From Leptidea sinapis (lineage: Eukaryota > Arthropoda > Insecta > Lepidoptera > Pieridae): a stretch of 64,000 bases of DNA. The notes under the pieces were generated by a model. It worked only from the letters and a program-made list of their open reading frames with translations. It searched no databases and had not been told where the DNA came from. Both the position numbers and the translations under genes were made by a program. The stretch spans positions 8,705,501-8,769,500 of the forward strand of contig NC_066294.1 of NCBI RefSeq assembly GCF_905404315.1, written 5' to 3'. Within the stretch, counting starts at the first letter, position 1; every line of letters begins with the position of its first letter. Positions 12,501-27,500 of the stretch are shown here, in pieces.

Positions 12501-15500
12501 AGTGCAGTTTGACAAGCGCTCAGCTGATCGGATATCGTGTCAAGCATTGGCCGAAGTCGGGCGGACTCCAGCATGGCTGACAGCCGGGGATCACCTTCGA
12601 TGATCCTTGTCACCTGCTTGAACACCGCGTCCACCTTCCGGAACCTGGCTCCCAGCTCACCTTCATCATTGTACAATATCGGTTCCAAGTAGAGCCACCT
12701 GGAAAGGATATTGACAAAAAGTGGTCTAGCAATGTTTCATGTCGCAAAAAAAAAAAAAATTGCGCAACAACTTAAAACGGAATTCCATACAAACGTGGTC
12801 ATTGTCCTTTATGCGACATTCAGACATTCTTTTATAGCAATAGCAACGACTATACAATATTGTATATTTTATTAAAAAGAGCGCAAAAACAAGAATGATG
12901 GGAGTGTTTCCTGCGCTGTTTCTTCTCTCTCAGAGCGCCATTTGATTCCGAAGCGGTAGCAATATCTAGTATATTAGAAATGACATCAAATAGAAATCTA
13001 AAGGGAAGGGAGAAAATAAATGCCTTTAATACCTTTTTATGCCAGAATTTAATTTACCTACCTACCTCTACAGATATCCTATGTATAGGTATCGGTCAGT
13101 ACCTATATATACAAAGATCATCATTCATAGATTTAAAAAAAAATTAAAACTTATATCGGGATTCGAACCTTTAAAAAAATAAAAAGTAAATTATTTCTAT
13201 TTAGATATCGATTGTGTGGGTCTTAAGCTGTAAATGATACTAATTTCTTGATATGGCACCGACTTCAAAGCTATCAATATGTAGCACATAGAAATAATAG
13301 CATTTTATTAATATTAAAGGTAAAGGTTTGAATAAGAGATGTATTAAATTAAATTTTTAGTTATTTGATACTTTTCAGTTTTTGAAGTCGTTTTTTTTAT
13401 TTTTTACATTTAAAGAATTACGAAAATCGGATCATAAATCTCAGAGTAATCGGTGTACAAAAAAAAATACCCATCGAATTGAAAACCTCCTCCTTTTTGA
13501 AGTCGGTTAAAAATGAATAAAATGCATAGTTTTTCATACTCTTTAATTTGATTTGGTAGGTATTAAAGATGACGACAATAATTTTCAATACAATATTGAA
13601 GAACTCTTAAAATTGCTCTGTGCTGCTTTCACATTTATAATGCCATTCCAGAAGTTTCGTTATCTGCGATAATATTATCTGTCCACTTAGATTGGTCTCC
13701 GCTACGCTCCAACTAGATAACGCAGGCATAGTCCCAAAGTGCGGCAAATAATACTACGTACTGGAGCAAGTCTGGAACAATGTGTGACGTTGACGTGTCA
13801 CATGTTCTGTTAATAATTGAAACTAAAATGCCGGGTTGCGTAGTAAAACTTTGTAAAAATAATACTACAAGAAATAAGAAACACACTGGTGAGACAATTC
13901 GAGGACTATTGGGGATTGTTATGAGCCAAATTCAGAAAATTTTACACGAAGAATTGTTGGATGCCTCATGAACTGACAGCGGAGCAGACAGACAGCGGGC
14001 TCGCGTGGAATGGTGCTCACAGATGCTAATGAAGCACGAACACGGACATTCTGATGCTGTTTATGACACACAGGAGACGAAACGTGGATTTATTGTTTTG
14101 AACCCGAAAAAAACAGCAATCCTGTGAAAGGATGTTTGAAAATGAGAACAGGCCAACAAAAGTGAGGCAGGCGAGAAAGGTTGGTAAAAAAAACGGGTCC
14201 CATCTGCACAATCCCACTTGAAGATCAAAAGAGTGTTAATGCCGAGTGGTATGCTACCATTTGTTTACCCAGGGTGTTAAAAAAAGTTCGCGAGAGACGA
14301 CCAAAAACCCGCGTTCTACTACATCATGACAACGCTTCTTTACACACGACCTGCAAAACTCAGTCATTTTTAGCTTCTGAAAAAGTACAACACGTCACCC
14401 ATCCTGCGCATAGTCCCGACCTAGCAACCTGTGATTTCTGTATTTTCACCAAAATCAAAGATTTGATGAGAGGTTTACTTTTACCAATTCCAAAGAGGCA
14501 GTGATAGCGTTCAATCAGCACGTAGAAAACATGCCGTCAGATCTGTGGTCCTCCTGTTTTAAAAAATTGTTCGATCGCATGAAAAAATGTTTAAAATGTA
14601 AAGGAGAGTATTTTGAAAAGCAATAACATTTTTTAAGTTACGCAAAACTTTTAGTGTGACCTACGAAACATACAGTCTGTGCTTACATTTCAATATAAAT
14701 GTCTGTTATACCTTGGTCATACTTTGTTTCTGGATCCTAATAAACAATGTTTTATGAATATAACCGACGAGACGAGCAGGACGTTCAGTTGATGGTAATT
14801 GATACGCCCTGCCCATTACAATGCAGAGACACTCAGGATTCTTGAAAAACACAAAAATTCTGAGCGGTAATACAATTACGCTCGTCACCTCGAGACAAGA
14901 TATTAAGTCTCATTTGCCAAGTAATTTCACTAGCTACGACGCCCTTCAGACCAAAACACAATAATGTTTACACATTACTGCTTCACGGCAGAAATAGGCG
15001 CCGTTGTGGTACCCTTAATCTAGCCGGCATCCTGTGCAAAGGAGCCGCCCACTGATAAAAAATAAAAAATGTTTATGATATAATATTGTTTAATTAACTT
15101 TTTATATCATTGTTTAATTTAACTTTTTATATAATTGTTAAATTTATCTTTTAAAATAATTGTTGAATTTAACTCTTTTCTTATAGAGAGATACGGAGCT
15201 AAATTATTAAAACTTTCGTAAGATATAAAACTTTGTCTAAAACGGCTTCACTGTCTGTCAGGGTTAGTACTTAGTACTGACTAGTTTCAGACCATTTGGA
15301 AGTCCTTCATCAGGGTTAGTGTAATAACTGAATACGCGCTAGAAAGTTAAGTTAGAGTAAATTATGAAATATCACAGACATGCTTGCTACTGTCACTTAA
15401 GTAGGTACTCGTTACTTTAGACGTAACTTACATAATAAAACTATAAATTATTGTTAATTATTGCCGTTGATAGCATGTGGAATTTTTAGGGTTCACTTCA

Positions 15501-18500
15501 TAGAAGATAAATAATAAGGTACCCGTCTTGTATTTGACAAAGGCCTCAATTTAGTAAAAATATGCATTTAAAAATGTGCAACTTGTTTTAAGAAAACAAA
15601 TATTATCTAATCTCTTTGGTTATATTATTTAAGTATATCAGACAGGGAATGAAAAAAGCAATTACGGTTAGCATGATAAAAAAAAACAAAAATGAATTAT
15701 GACAATATTTTATAAACAAATTTATTACGTTTTCTACAGTTAAGTATTTGTGCCTGACTTACAAGAATATTGCGTCTACAATAGTAACATCAAACACTTA
15801 TCGAAATAATAAAGATAATTAAAACGAATCACTTACATATGAATGAAATAAAATAAAAAATATACCTACATCAAACTTTAAATCATAGGTACATAAATTG
15901 CATACAATTAATACACACTTGAAGAATTTAAAAACAGTTAGAAAATATAAATTAAGATAAATTGTACATTAATTAGTACACTCGTACACTAAAATTACTC
16001 TTTGGAATAGCGAAAATCTTAATGAATTCCACAAAATTCAAATGACATTCACAAACAATTGGCATACAGAAATACTTTATTTAATTATTAATTATAACAT
16101 CTTCAATTACATCTATGAAGTAAAATTATTTACATACTAAAATATATATTTCTATAATTAGTTTATTAAATGCTGTCCGTTGCAATAATCATAGTAATGT
16201 GTCTATTCACAAAGAATGTGCTTTAAATGTAGTTAAACTACACATAATATTATAAAAAATATTGATCTAAACATTAAAATGGCACCGTGTTATAACTGTA
16301 CTATAAATGTCAGCCTTTATCTATTTACGTTGTACAGGACCTATAGTTATCTGACCGTTTCGTTATTTCTGATAAATAATAATTCATCTGTGAATTCAAC
16401 TCACTTATTTCTTTTTCTAGGCCATTCAGCTGGTTGTTATGGTCGTTATATAATTCTTCCATATTAGCCAAAAGTTTTAATTGCATTTGTGTGTCACTTG
16501 CAAGTTTAGTTGCGCGATTCAGTAGTAACTGTGCTCGCTCTCGTGAATTAGATGTTTGATTAGCCCTTTCTGATAGCGAAATATTTGTCGTTTTGAAATT
16601 CTGACGTAGCTCTCTTGCCTTTTGTTCTGCAGCTTCGGCTCTATTTACAACATCACTTGCTTCTTGTTTAACTTGGTCAGCATCGCTCTCAATTTTCAAT
16701 ATATTTTTCTGTAAATCGGATAGTCTGAGTCGAAGGTTTTCAACTTCGTCCATTGTTTCATTTGCTTTTTTCTGTGCTTGTTCAGTTTCAGTAGCAATCG
16801 GTAAAAGATCACTCTTGGCGGCGTCAATGTCATTATTCGCTCTGTCAATTGCTGTCTCAGCTGCACTTTGCGCTGCCTCAGCTTCATCTAAGGCTTCCAA
16901 AACTTTGTTTGCCATTTCTAATGTTAGGTTCGCTGATTGATTTACTGCTGTGGCATTCTGTTTAAGAGCTTTAGCTTTATCGAGATCAGGTTTCGTTTCT
17001 GTGATAATGTTTTCAATGTTCGTCAATTGTGATACGGTTGAATTGATACGCTGAGAAAGCTCTGTTATCTCCTTTGGTTCAATACGGATTGATAAGTTAA
17101 GAATATCGTTGGCTAGGGTTCTGACATCCGCAGGTGTATTTGAGGAATTCGACATAAACTCTTTTAAATCGGAGTTTAGACCCACGCTCTCATTAGTAAG
17201 CCTTTCAACCTTAGATTTGAAATCGTGAGCCTTACTAAATAGATCAGCGGCTCGGGATCGAACAGACACTGTATCTTGTTTCACTTGAGTCACAGATCTA
17301 TACAAGTCCTCGGCTGTGAGTTCATGCTCCTTAATTCTATTTTCTGTTTTATTTGCAAAATCTAAAGCCTGATCAGCTTTAGTAATAGCACCCAGATCAC
17401 ATGATATACCACCACATTTACCACAACCTGCCCCGCCACAAATATCACATGTATCGCTCTCCTGCCCACACATTTTTTCATTTATTTTTGGTAAACGTGA
17501 ATTTAATTCGGTCAGAATTTCTTGCAGTTCATCTAATTTTTTATCATTTTCATTTTGAGTATTATTAAAGTTGGCATATTGAGATTCAATAAGCCTGTCA
17601 GTGTTTTTAATGTGTCGATCTGTGTTTGCAATTATAGTTTGGATACTCTCAGCTTCGTCTGCTGCTTTTAAAGCTCTTTGTTTAGCTTCACGAGTTAAAT
17701 TTAGAGCACCTTCAAGGTTAGCTTCTTGTAATTTTGTTGCATTATTGCCCAGTTCTTGTGTTTTTGATTTCAAATTCTCAATACTTTTTCTTAAGCCATC
17801 TAGTGTTACATTGCCTAGATTAATTTTTGATGTGATATCGTTAAGGTTGTCATTACTCTCCTTTATTTTCTGATCTGCTTTCTTCAAATGATCTTGTAAA
17901 CTTGATATATTTGAAAGAAGTTCCTTCACCGTTGATTGTCCCAATTTAGCACTCTTAAGCGTATTTTCAACTTCTGAAAGCTTTTTTGTCATTTCATCAA
18001 AGTCTCGCGTGTAAGCTCCAGTAGCGCCAACTACTTTAATTTTGCTTGCATTTCCAATAGCATACTCTGTTTGAATTTTCAAATTACCTATTACCAGATC
18101 CCAGTTATCAAAACACTCACCACAAGCGTAGCACTGTGGAGCTTCCCCAAGATAGCCTCTAGCACAAATATCACATTTATATCCACCTATTCCAGGTTTA
18201 CAATTACAAGATCCATTTTCGCGCATACACTGTGGTGAAACAGAACCATATAAATCGCAATCACATTCATGGCATTCAATGTTGGGATCACCCCAATAAT
18301 TTTCTTGACATTGATCACACTGTCGACCGCCATGACCCGGTTTGCAGTCACATTTGCCTATATAAGGGTTACATTGAGGTGACTTGGACCCTCTTGGGTC
18401 ACAATCGCAAGGATCACAACCAGTACCGAGAGCAATTCTCCAATGATTTTCGGTACACTGGTCACAATTTATGCCCATTACATTATTAAAGCACGGGCAT

Positions 18501-21500
18501 TGTCCAGTTACTCGATCGCAATTACCTCGAGTAAAGTTTGTACCCAAAACTGAGCAGTTGCATTTGTAACAGGTTTTCTCTAGAGCGTCTCCATAATATC
18601 CATCTTCACAGTATTCACAATGATCTCCAGCGGTGTTGTGTAAGCACTGTAAGCATTTTCCTGTGAACGGATCACAATTACCCGGTTTGGTTAAAGCAAT
18701 GTTGTCATTACAATCACATTTTTCACAGGTTCCTTTGATCGGGTCGCCATAATAATTGTCAGCGCATACATCACAAAGTAGCCCTGCGTAGCCTTCTCTA
18801 CAGTCACATTCAACATCCTTAGTTTCAGGATTAAGTTCGCATCGGTCAGCATGGCTACTTTTCTTTGAGTCGCCCTTTACACCTGGGCATGGGCATAATC
18901 GACAAGGAATATCAATGCCTAATCGAGGATCGCCATAATATCCTTCTAAGCATCTTTCACAACGATGACCTTCCGTGAAGTCATGGCATTCCTTACATGC
19001 TCCAGTCTTATCGTCACATTCAACCGCATGTCCGTTACAGTCACATTGTTGACAATTAGGAAAATTGAAATATCCAGGTTGGCATAAGTCACATGCCCGT
19101 CCATATGTATTTGCTCTACATTTACATTGACCACTAGTGGCATCACAAAAATTATCAAGAGATCCAATACTATTACAATCACAACGTTTACATCCAAACT
19201 TGCTGAATCCATAAGTGCCAGGAGCACAACGGTCACACCTAGCACCTACTATATTTTCCACACATTGACAGTAACCGGTATGAGGGTCACATTGATAACT
19301 CTTCGAACCGGTAGGATCACATTGACAAGATTCCGATCCATTTCTTATGTAGAAGCCAATACTAGAATGATAATTTTTGCAAACTTCGGGTATGTTATCT
19401 CTATTTAAATCATAATAATAAGAATCGCCACAGTTGTATCGCTCAAACTCTTCTCTATTGGAACTGCCATTAGCTAAAAACGGTAGATCATCAATAGAAG
19501 GAATAAGTACAATGGAATCGATTAACACTGTTGCTCTATTGTTTGACACACGACCATCTTGCCTACCGAGATATAGCCGAATCTCAGTTTCTACGTCTTT
19601 CTCCAAGCAAATTGGGGGTTGCACCAGTACACTACGTTGTCCTGCAGGTAGTCTAGTTAAAATTGTATTATCCTTGGCACGCACATAAGCACATTTCGAA
19701 TTTGGATCAATAGGGTAGGGTCTTTTAACAATTATTGTAGCTTCTTCCCAATTCATCGTGGATTGAGGCTCATATCTTATGACGATGTTATAATTCATAC
19801 TGGTTTTTATATTATTAATGGCAAATACTAATGTGCTACTTTCAGGTAATTTCATGAACCCAGGTCCACTCCAAGTTTCTTTCCTACCTTCTGGGAAATT
19901 TTCACGGATAACTACGTGACAAAGCTGGCTTTGTATTGCATTATCATCAATTTCCTTATCGCACTGGCTAGATTCAGCTTCAAAGACAATAGAGTCAAGA
20001 GCACCAACAAAAAAGTTTTGAATGGGTTGATCACAACGCCTGCCTGTAACATTTGGTCGGCACTTGCACTGTCCTGTTATTACATCACAGTCATTGTCCA
20101 ACGCACCACCGATATCACAATCACACGCTAAGCAGCCATCAACACTATCTGACAGTCCATAGAATTCCGTCAAACATTGATCACAATTCCTTCCAGTTAC
20201 ATGACGTTTACAGAAGCAGTTACCAGTCAAGGAGTCGCATCCTCGTTCATATATAGTGCCCAATCTATCACAAGTACACGCTTCACAGCCGTCGGGGTTT
20301 TGTGGCTCGAAATTCCAGTATCCATCCTTACACCTGTCACAGCGAGAACCATCAACGTTAGCTTTACAAAGGCACCTCCCAGCTGTTTTATTATTTGCTA
20401 AATCAGTCTCGTCATCACACAAATTCTCCTTGTCAGTGGTTCCTTCAGGGTCGCAGTCACACTGCTTACATATGTCAGGGCTTTGTAAATCTAAGCTAGG
20501 ATCTTTATAGAAAGTGGGTTTGCATCTCTCACAGTTGACACCCATTGTGTTATGTTGACAATTATCGCAAACTCCGCCACTGATTTTTCCCGTCTTATTA
20601 TAAACAGCCGGGTCAAAATGACAACTTGTTGCGTGATTATTACAATTACAAATTTTACACGCATTCGAAGTTCTTCCCACGGCGGGTTGCCATGGTAAAT
20701 CATTATAAAAGTCTTCACAATATTCACAATTCAATCCTCGCGTATTATGTGTGCATTCACAGCGACCATGAACCATATTATTTTTCGCATTCACCCCTGG
20801 CAGAGGAAGACACTGCGATGCGTGGCCGTAACAGGAACACGAACCTCGTACGGTCATTTCATAAATCGAGTAATAATATTTTTCTTGAATTTCCGCTCTA
20901 TTGTCCAGTAAATCATCACCGAGCGTATGCAGTTTTGTAAAATTAATTCTTAAATTCGTCATTCTTAGTAAGTTCTGCACCTCCTCGGAGTAGGGGTTTG
21001 TAGTTGTATCTATTATATTAGGTGGCAACACTCTAAATATCACTTCACCCTCGGTAGACGGTTCGACACCTGAATAACGAGATTCACAAACCACTTCTGA
21101 TAAGTTCCGTTGTGTGTGCTTTGGGACGGAGGGGAAAGCTTCGTCGCAGTTGTGCGCAAAGTATCTATACACTCGCCAAGTCTTACCGAAGTCGAACGAT
21201 CTCTCGATCAACATAGCGGCAGGACGGAACGTCTTGAACTGGATCATCAAATGCGTGAAATGAAACTCCGCTTCCATGTTGAGCTGTATCGTGACATTTT
21301 CTTTACCACTCTCGGATTGCCACCAAGTCTTGTAGAGCGTGCCCGGATGGAATTTGTAAATAATATTTTGGATACGATGGTTTAGATAGCGGTTGTTAAT
21401 GGTAGAGTTTCTAGAATCGCACCAGAAACAATTTTTCCGTTCCTCGAGATGCGAGACGATACAATACCGCTCGGGGCCATCGGAGCCGCAGGTTGAGGAG

Positions 21501-24500
21501 GCGAAGAGTCGAGCCTCACGGCCGATGAGCAGGTTGCCGGTGGCAGGGTAGCACGAGCTGAGCTCGCAGGCACGGTCGTAGAGTCGCGGGTCGAAGGCGG
21601 CGCGGGCGCCGGTCGCCAGGAGCACGAGCAGCGCGGTGAGGGCCATAGCGCGCCGGCTCTCCGCAGTGTACTGCCGGCCCCGGGCGCTCGCCACTCCCGC
21701 GCCGCCCGCACCCCGCCTCTCAACCGAGCACAGCTTTGTTGCCCTGACAGGGCCGCATTCGCATCGTTTATTTAATAATAAACTTTACTTTTGTAACAGT
21801 TATTGTAAAAGTTAACTGTTTCAAATAGGAAGTGTAATTCCCTAAGACGCTTATAATCCAGATATTTTCGGGGTTTTATAATGTTTGTAAGCAACAATTT
21901 TTTTATGGAAGAGGAAGACAATCAAGCGTAGCTGATGTTAAGTTATCACTTTCGCCTACATCCTCTTGCAACACTAGAGGAATCTAGAAAGATATGTGGT
22001 ATAATATATTTTAAAACTCAACACGTTTCACTTCAATTAATTCGTATTTAACCCCTTATTTCGAGGTTCATGCTATTACAGTAACCTTACTACAGTTGCA
22101 GGTTTGACGTTTATAATGAAGAAAAAGGCATTATCAAAGCTATGAGTACTACCTATTTAAACTGAACACTTTCTATAAATAATATTTAAATAAGCGTGTA
22201 ATTGTAACAGTATTATCACTGTCTCCCTGAAAACGACATCTAGAAAGATCTTGAAACGTCGGGTTAACTAAAATAACTAATAATAGTAACTGTTACTCAA
22301 AAATCTAATGTAAAAACACAGTTACAATCACACGCGTTTTAATTGTTTAAAAGTATTTTATTTAAATGCGTTGTTGTATTTAAAATCACTCGCGTTAATC
22401 AAAGAAAATACTTTAAAAAATATTGATCACATAATAAAGAAATAGTTTACAGTAATGAAGGCGTAAAAAAGGAAATCTATATTTTTTTAGAAACGAAAAA
22501 ATGAATAAAGTCACTGCTGAAGATTTTATTAAGCGTTATTTTTATCCATTACTAGCTACCCCGACAGACGTTGTTCTGTATATAATAAATAAAATAATAT
22601 TTTTTATGACATAATGAAATTGTTTCACTGCAGAACTGCCAAATCATACGTCGAGAAATTCTCTCATAGAAAATATGTCCATACAAAACATATATTGGAA
22701 ATAAAAATAATTGTTTGAACGAAATCTGGCCGTTTAAAGTGGGTCAAAACCGCGCCCAAATGAGTCGGTTGCAATCAAACATACATACAGGTGAAGCTAA
22801 TAAAAAGCGTGTCAAAAATAGCACACAACTTGAATATATAATTGATATAGTTGGTTATCAAATGTCAAATATTGTAGTTGCGAAACATAATTTGTGGCAA
22901 AACTTAAGATTTATACTACAATTTATACTACAATTTATACTACATAAAAATAATCTGATTTTTAACTTCAGATACAGTTTTGACATTTTGACATTATAGT
23001 TCACGATATATGATTGCTTTTTGCTTAAACGCTTCAAACATATCTGTTGGCTAGGAATTAGATCGGCTCCTTGCCAGTACAGACTTACGTAGTACGCTAC
23101 GGTTGAAAGAAATGTAAAAATTCTAATTAGTTATTAATTTGAACCTATTCCTTCAACGGGGAACACATCAAAAGCAAAACAAATTTGTTGTTTTTATTTA
23201 ATTGCGAGCATTTTCATATTTATTCACCTTTTAAACCTTCTCTGGACTTCCACAAATAATTCAAGATCAAAATTAGCCAAATCGGTCCAGCCGTTCTTGA
23301 GTTTTAGCGAGACTAACCAACAGAAATTCATTTTTATATATATAAATAAGCTTCTGTCATCTGGTGACACGTAGTTTTCCTACGTCGCGGATTTCAGGGT
23401 AGAACCTTCACGGATTTTACCTCCGCTGCAGATGGAACATTATACTATAAAATACCTGCGATGGTAATCCTATTTTTCGTCACAATTATACAAACTTCAT
23501 AAAAGTTTTAAATGCAAATTGAGAAATTTAGATATTTTTTACATGTCGTTTGAAAAATTCATCATTATGACTAGAGAAGCCATATCTTAACAAAATCAAA
23601 ATTCAAAATGTAGTTTAAGAAAATCTTTCCGTTTTATTTTCAAAACCTAACGTATTAAGTATTTTAATTTTGTAGGTATTATATTTTATTACTTTATTTG
23701 AACTTAAAATATAATCCATATTTATAATAACACACACACGTTGTAAATAATATAATTAGGTAGTTATAAAATTAGTTTAAGAAATTATAAGGTTTTTATT
23801 AAATAGAATAGTGGTAAATATTTGAAATTGTGTCCGTTTGTTTCCTGAATAAATGAAATAAAATAAAAAACCCAATCGGCGGCACCAAAGACTATCCGTA
23901 ACATGAATATAAAAAAATACCAATTTTTTTTATTCATTATTCATTACGTAGGATTATAATAATTCCTTTTGAAAACAAAATTTTATGAACGATGCGGGAC
24001 TCGAGAGTCGCAAGTCAACTTCCTAATGTGCAAATATTGGGGTTTAGCAGTAACAATCAACGATAACATTATCAACTGTAAAGTAGATCCTGTAGATGAA
24101 GCCACAACCTGACAGTTGAACAAAACAAACAAGATTTTATGACGATACGTTACTCGAACGGTTAGCTCAGTTGGAAAAGCACTCGCACGGAACGCGAGAG
24201 GTCGCGGGTTCGAGTCCCGCATCGTTCATAAAATTTTCTTTTCGATTTGTATGTCAATCCCAGAAGTGAGGGTTATCACTTTAAAATATAAAAGATTGTT
24301 TAAATTAATTACTGTTTTACTTATTTTATGGAATTACCAATGATCATCATGTTAAGGTTTCAGCGTTCCTTCAGAGAAATTCGATATAGTAGATATATAT
24401 AGTTGTGTAGTGTAACCACCGTAATATGATTAGTCTAGGTTTGTCCAACGCATTAAAACGTTCCCATGCGCGGCTAAATAACCAAGCCTACAATTCGGCC

Positions 24501-27500
24501 CTGGCTGAGGCGACGACCGCAATCGCTTTCATAATCGCTCGTGCGGCCGATCTCACTTCTCCGAAACAGGCATTAGCAGGCAACAAAAATAACGTCGCAT
24601 TTTGGGATGCGCTTTTTGTTTTGACCATAATTGAGCGTCCCTTGCTTTTGTTAAAGCCTTAAAGGCCAGACCCACATTGAGCTTTGGTACTCGAATCAAA
24701 TTTCAACGCTGATTTGAATTTGTTTATTCAGATGAATAAAACCTAATGTTTAACACGATCACTGTAATCAATCAATTATCTAAAGATTGACCCCCTTATT
24801 CATAATGGTCCGCTAACTTTAAACAGCCGGTTAGGAGTGTTTTTTCTCATTCTGACTTAGGTAGAGTGAGAATTAGCAATGCTTTAAGTTAGCAGACTAT
24901 TATGAATAAGGGGGTAAAGAATCATTATGATGTTATGGGGTATAAGAATTATATTCAAACACATAACAAAATACTTTATACGCATATTAATATTTTTAAT
25001 ATTACTTCATAATGCGAGAATGGTAAATCCCATTTTAAACACATTATTTAATAACATGTATCACAAGATATATGTACATAATTAATTAAAAAAAAACTTT
25101 TTTTTTAATACTGTCAAAGAAGGGGCAAATTTTTAGATAAATCGCAGACGAGACAATTATTAAGCTTCACAATTATTAAGTTTGTTACGATTTATGGCTA
25201 TGGAATGGAAGGGACAAAAAAGCTTGTCAGCTGATCGTAAGAGGCCACCGTGCTTTTCAGCTTTCAATTTATTTATGATAACACTGGCTGACCTGGCAAA
25301 CGTTGTTTTGCCATCTAAATTATATATGTAAACCTTCCATGAGCTTCAACGAATCTATTATCTAGATTTGAATGATTGAGATCGATCGAATAGTTTAGGA
25401 GTTATTAGGGAACATACAAACATATATTATATATACTAGTTGACCCGACAGAATATATCATAACATCAAGAATTATTTCGTAAAATATGCTTCCTGTTGT
25501 TGTAATGAAATTTTTTCACAGCAGAACTGTCACACCGTGCGTCAATAAATTCTCTCATAGAAAATATGTCCATACAAAACAAATATCGGACGACGGGGGA
25601 CACATCAAAGGAAAAACAAAATTGTTGTTTTTATTTAATTCCGAACACTTTCATATTTATTCACCTTTTAAATCTTCTCTGGACTTCCACAAATAATTCA
25701 AGACCTAAATTTTCCAAATCGGTCCAGCCGTTCTCGAGTTTTAGCGAGACTAACGAACAGCAATTAATTTTTATGCATATAGGTATAGATAAAATTTCCG
25801 TTAACTTCAATTATTATGCAATGGTAACGATCTTATTTAAATTTAATCACTGTATGGCGTATTTCTTAGCGTCTCAATAAGTAAATTTTTGCCGACTGAT
25901 TGTAACCGATTTTGTATTATAAGTTGTAAACAGTCAAGCAAGCTTATCACGCATTATCCTTCTGTCAGGTCGTCTTTATTATGAGGTGTAAGTAAAATTT
26001 ACCGTGAACAGTAACGCTGACTTTAACATAGACTGTGGAATGTGTTGCACCATCATATTCAATGGGGTTCATCAACTTACAATGGGGCCCCCATATTGAA
26101 GTGAAGGATTGACGAACAGACTTAGTTCTGCAGCATACGCGGTTAAAAAGATTAGTCAGTTAAATGAGATAGATACGGCGCGATGAGTAAACTATCTTAT
26201 GTTACTCGTATTTCCATAGTATTGTGTCCTATGGTATATTGCTATGGAACAACGCTGTCGATATTAATACAATATTTGTGCTGCAGAAGAGGGCTATTCG
26301 CACTATTTATAACCTAGGTCCTAAAGAATCATTGAGAGCAAAATTCAAAGAAATAAACATCTTGACTGTTGCTTCTCAATATATTCTTGATAATGTTATG
26401 TACGTACACAGGCACATAAGTGAATTTGCTAGAAACTGCCATAACCATAATGTTAACACCAGGAACAGACATAAACTTATAATACCTACTACTCGGCTAA
26501 GTCGAGTTAGTAAGGCTTTTGTGGGGCGATGTATATGCTTCTATAACAAGATCCCAGAAAATGTTCAAAACAAAAGTATTGTAAAAACATAAACTTTTGT
26601 TGTGTCATACAACACAAAACGCAAGTGTAACACGTAGCTTGTCACGCACACTAAACTAATATTCCTGGCCTTTTTTTATCGGTTGTCTCACAGCAAGAGA
26701 CTCTATCTAGACCTATAAATTATCTTAGTTTAAAACAATGTTTATAATATAAAATAACTGGCCTCAGGGATATGAATGTGTGATGTTCGAACAGAACAGC
26801 CGATGCTCTTCCGTCGCAGCGCTCACATCCGCTACTGATAACAGATAACACATTTGCGATCTGAACCCATTTAAATTGGGACTCAACAGTGTTTCATAAT
26901 AATTGAGGAAAAAATGTACATACTTGTTCTTATTAAAGTTTTAAAATTAGTTTTAACTAAACAATCTATGCCCAAGGAGCAAGGTATCTTATATGAAAAA
27001 AAGAGCAAACGGGTAAGATACATAAGGCTCACCATATGAAAAATGAAAACAAAAAGCACTAGAGGTCAAGAGAAGCGATGCCGGCCTTCAAGATAGGTCC
27101 CTAAAAATTTAAGCGGTTGTAACTGATCCCACGATATAATTTCCGACTAGTGTGGTGGTATATGCTTGTTTGTTTAAACTTATAAACTTACCTATTGTAA
27201 TCTTTGGCATAGTATAAGTAAAAATATCGATTAAAAAATTCTATAAATATTAAATTCATTGCAGTCTTATTGGCTCCGGAGCTAACTTCAGTCCGCAGAT
27301 TATACAAAATGGCTGGGCGAACCAAAAGTTCTTTGCAAAAAGCGCGGTTGTGAATTGCGTAATAGGGGTGACGTCTTTTATTTTGAAGTGATGACTAATT
27401 TACATCGATATATGCAGTGGAGGGTGCAGGGGGACACATTTCTATCCAAAGAATCAAGCCGATCGGAGATGACTTGATCGTCAATGATTTGAGCCGCTAT

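Noticed and set aside
13770..14640. Active mariner transposase
   Set aside because: Stops and frameshifts break the N-terminal half, although the catalytic block is readable.
16696..20940. Many 60-100-codon frames on both strands over LanB1
   Set aside because: They are shadows of the long laminin frame; they have no independent start or splice support.
21644..21694. Longer LanB1 starting 16 codons upstream
   Set aside because: The first codon of the longer frame is GTG, not ATG. The in-frame ATG at 21646 opens directly into a signal peptide.
9947..24228. Calling the tRNA-like sequences working serine tRNA genes
   Set aside because: Position 33 is C, the long variable arm of serine tRNAs is missing, and the sequence is part of a larger dispersed repeat with conserved flanks.
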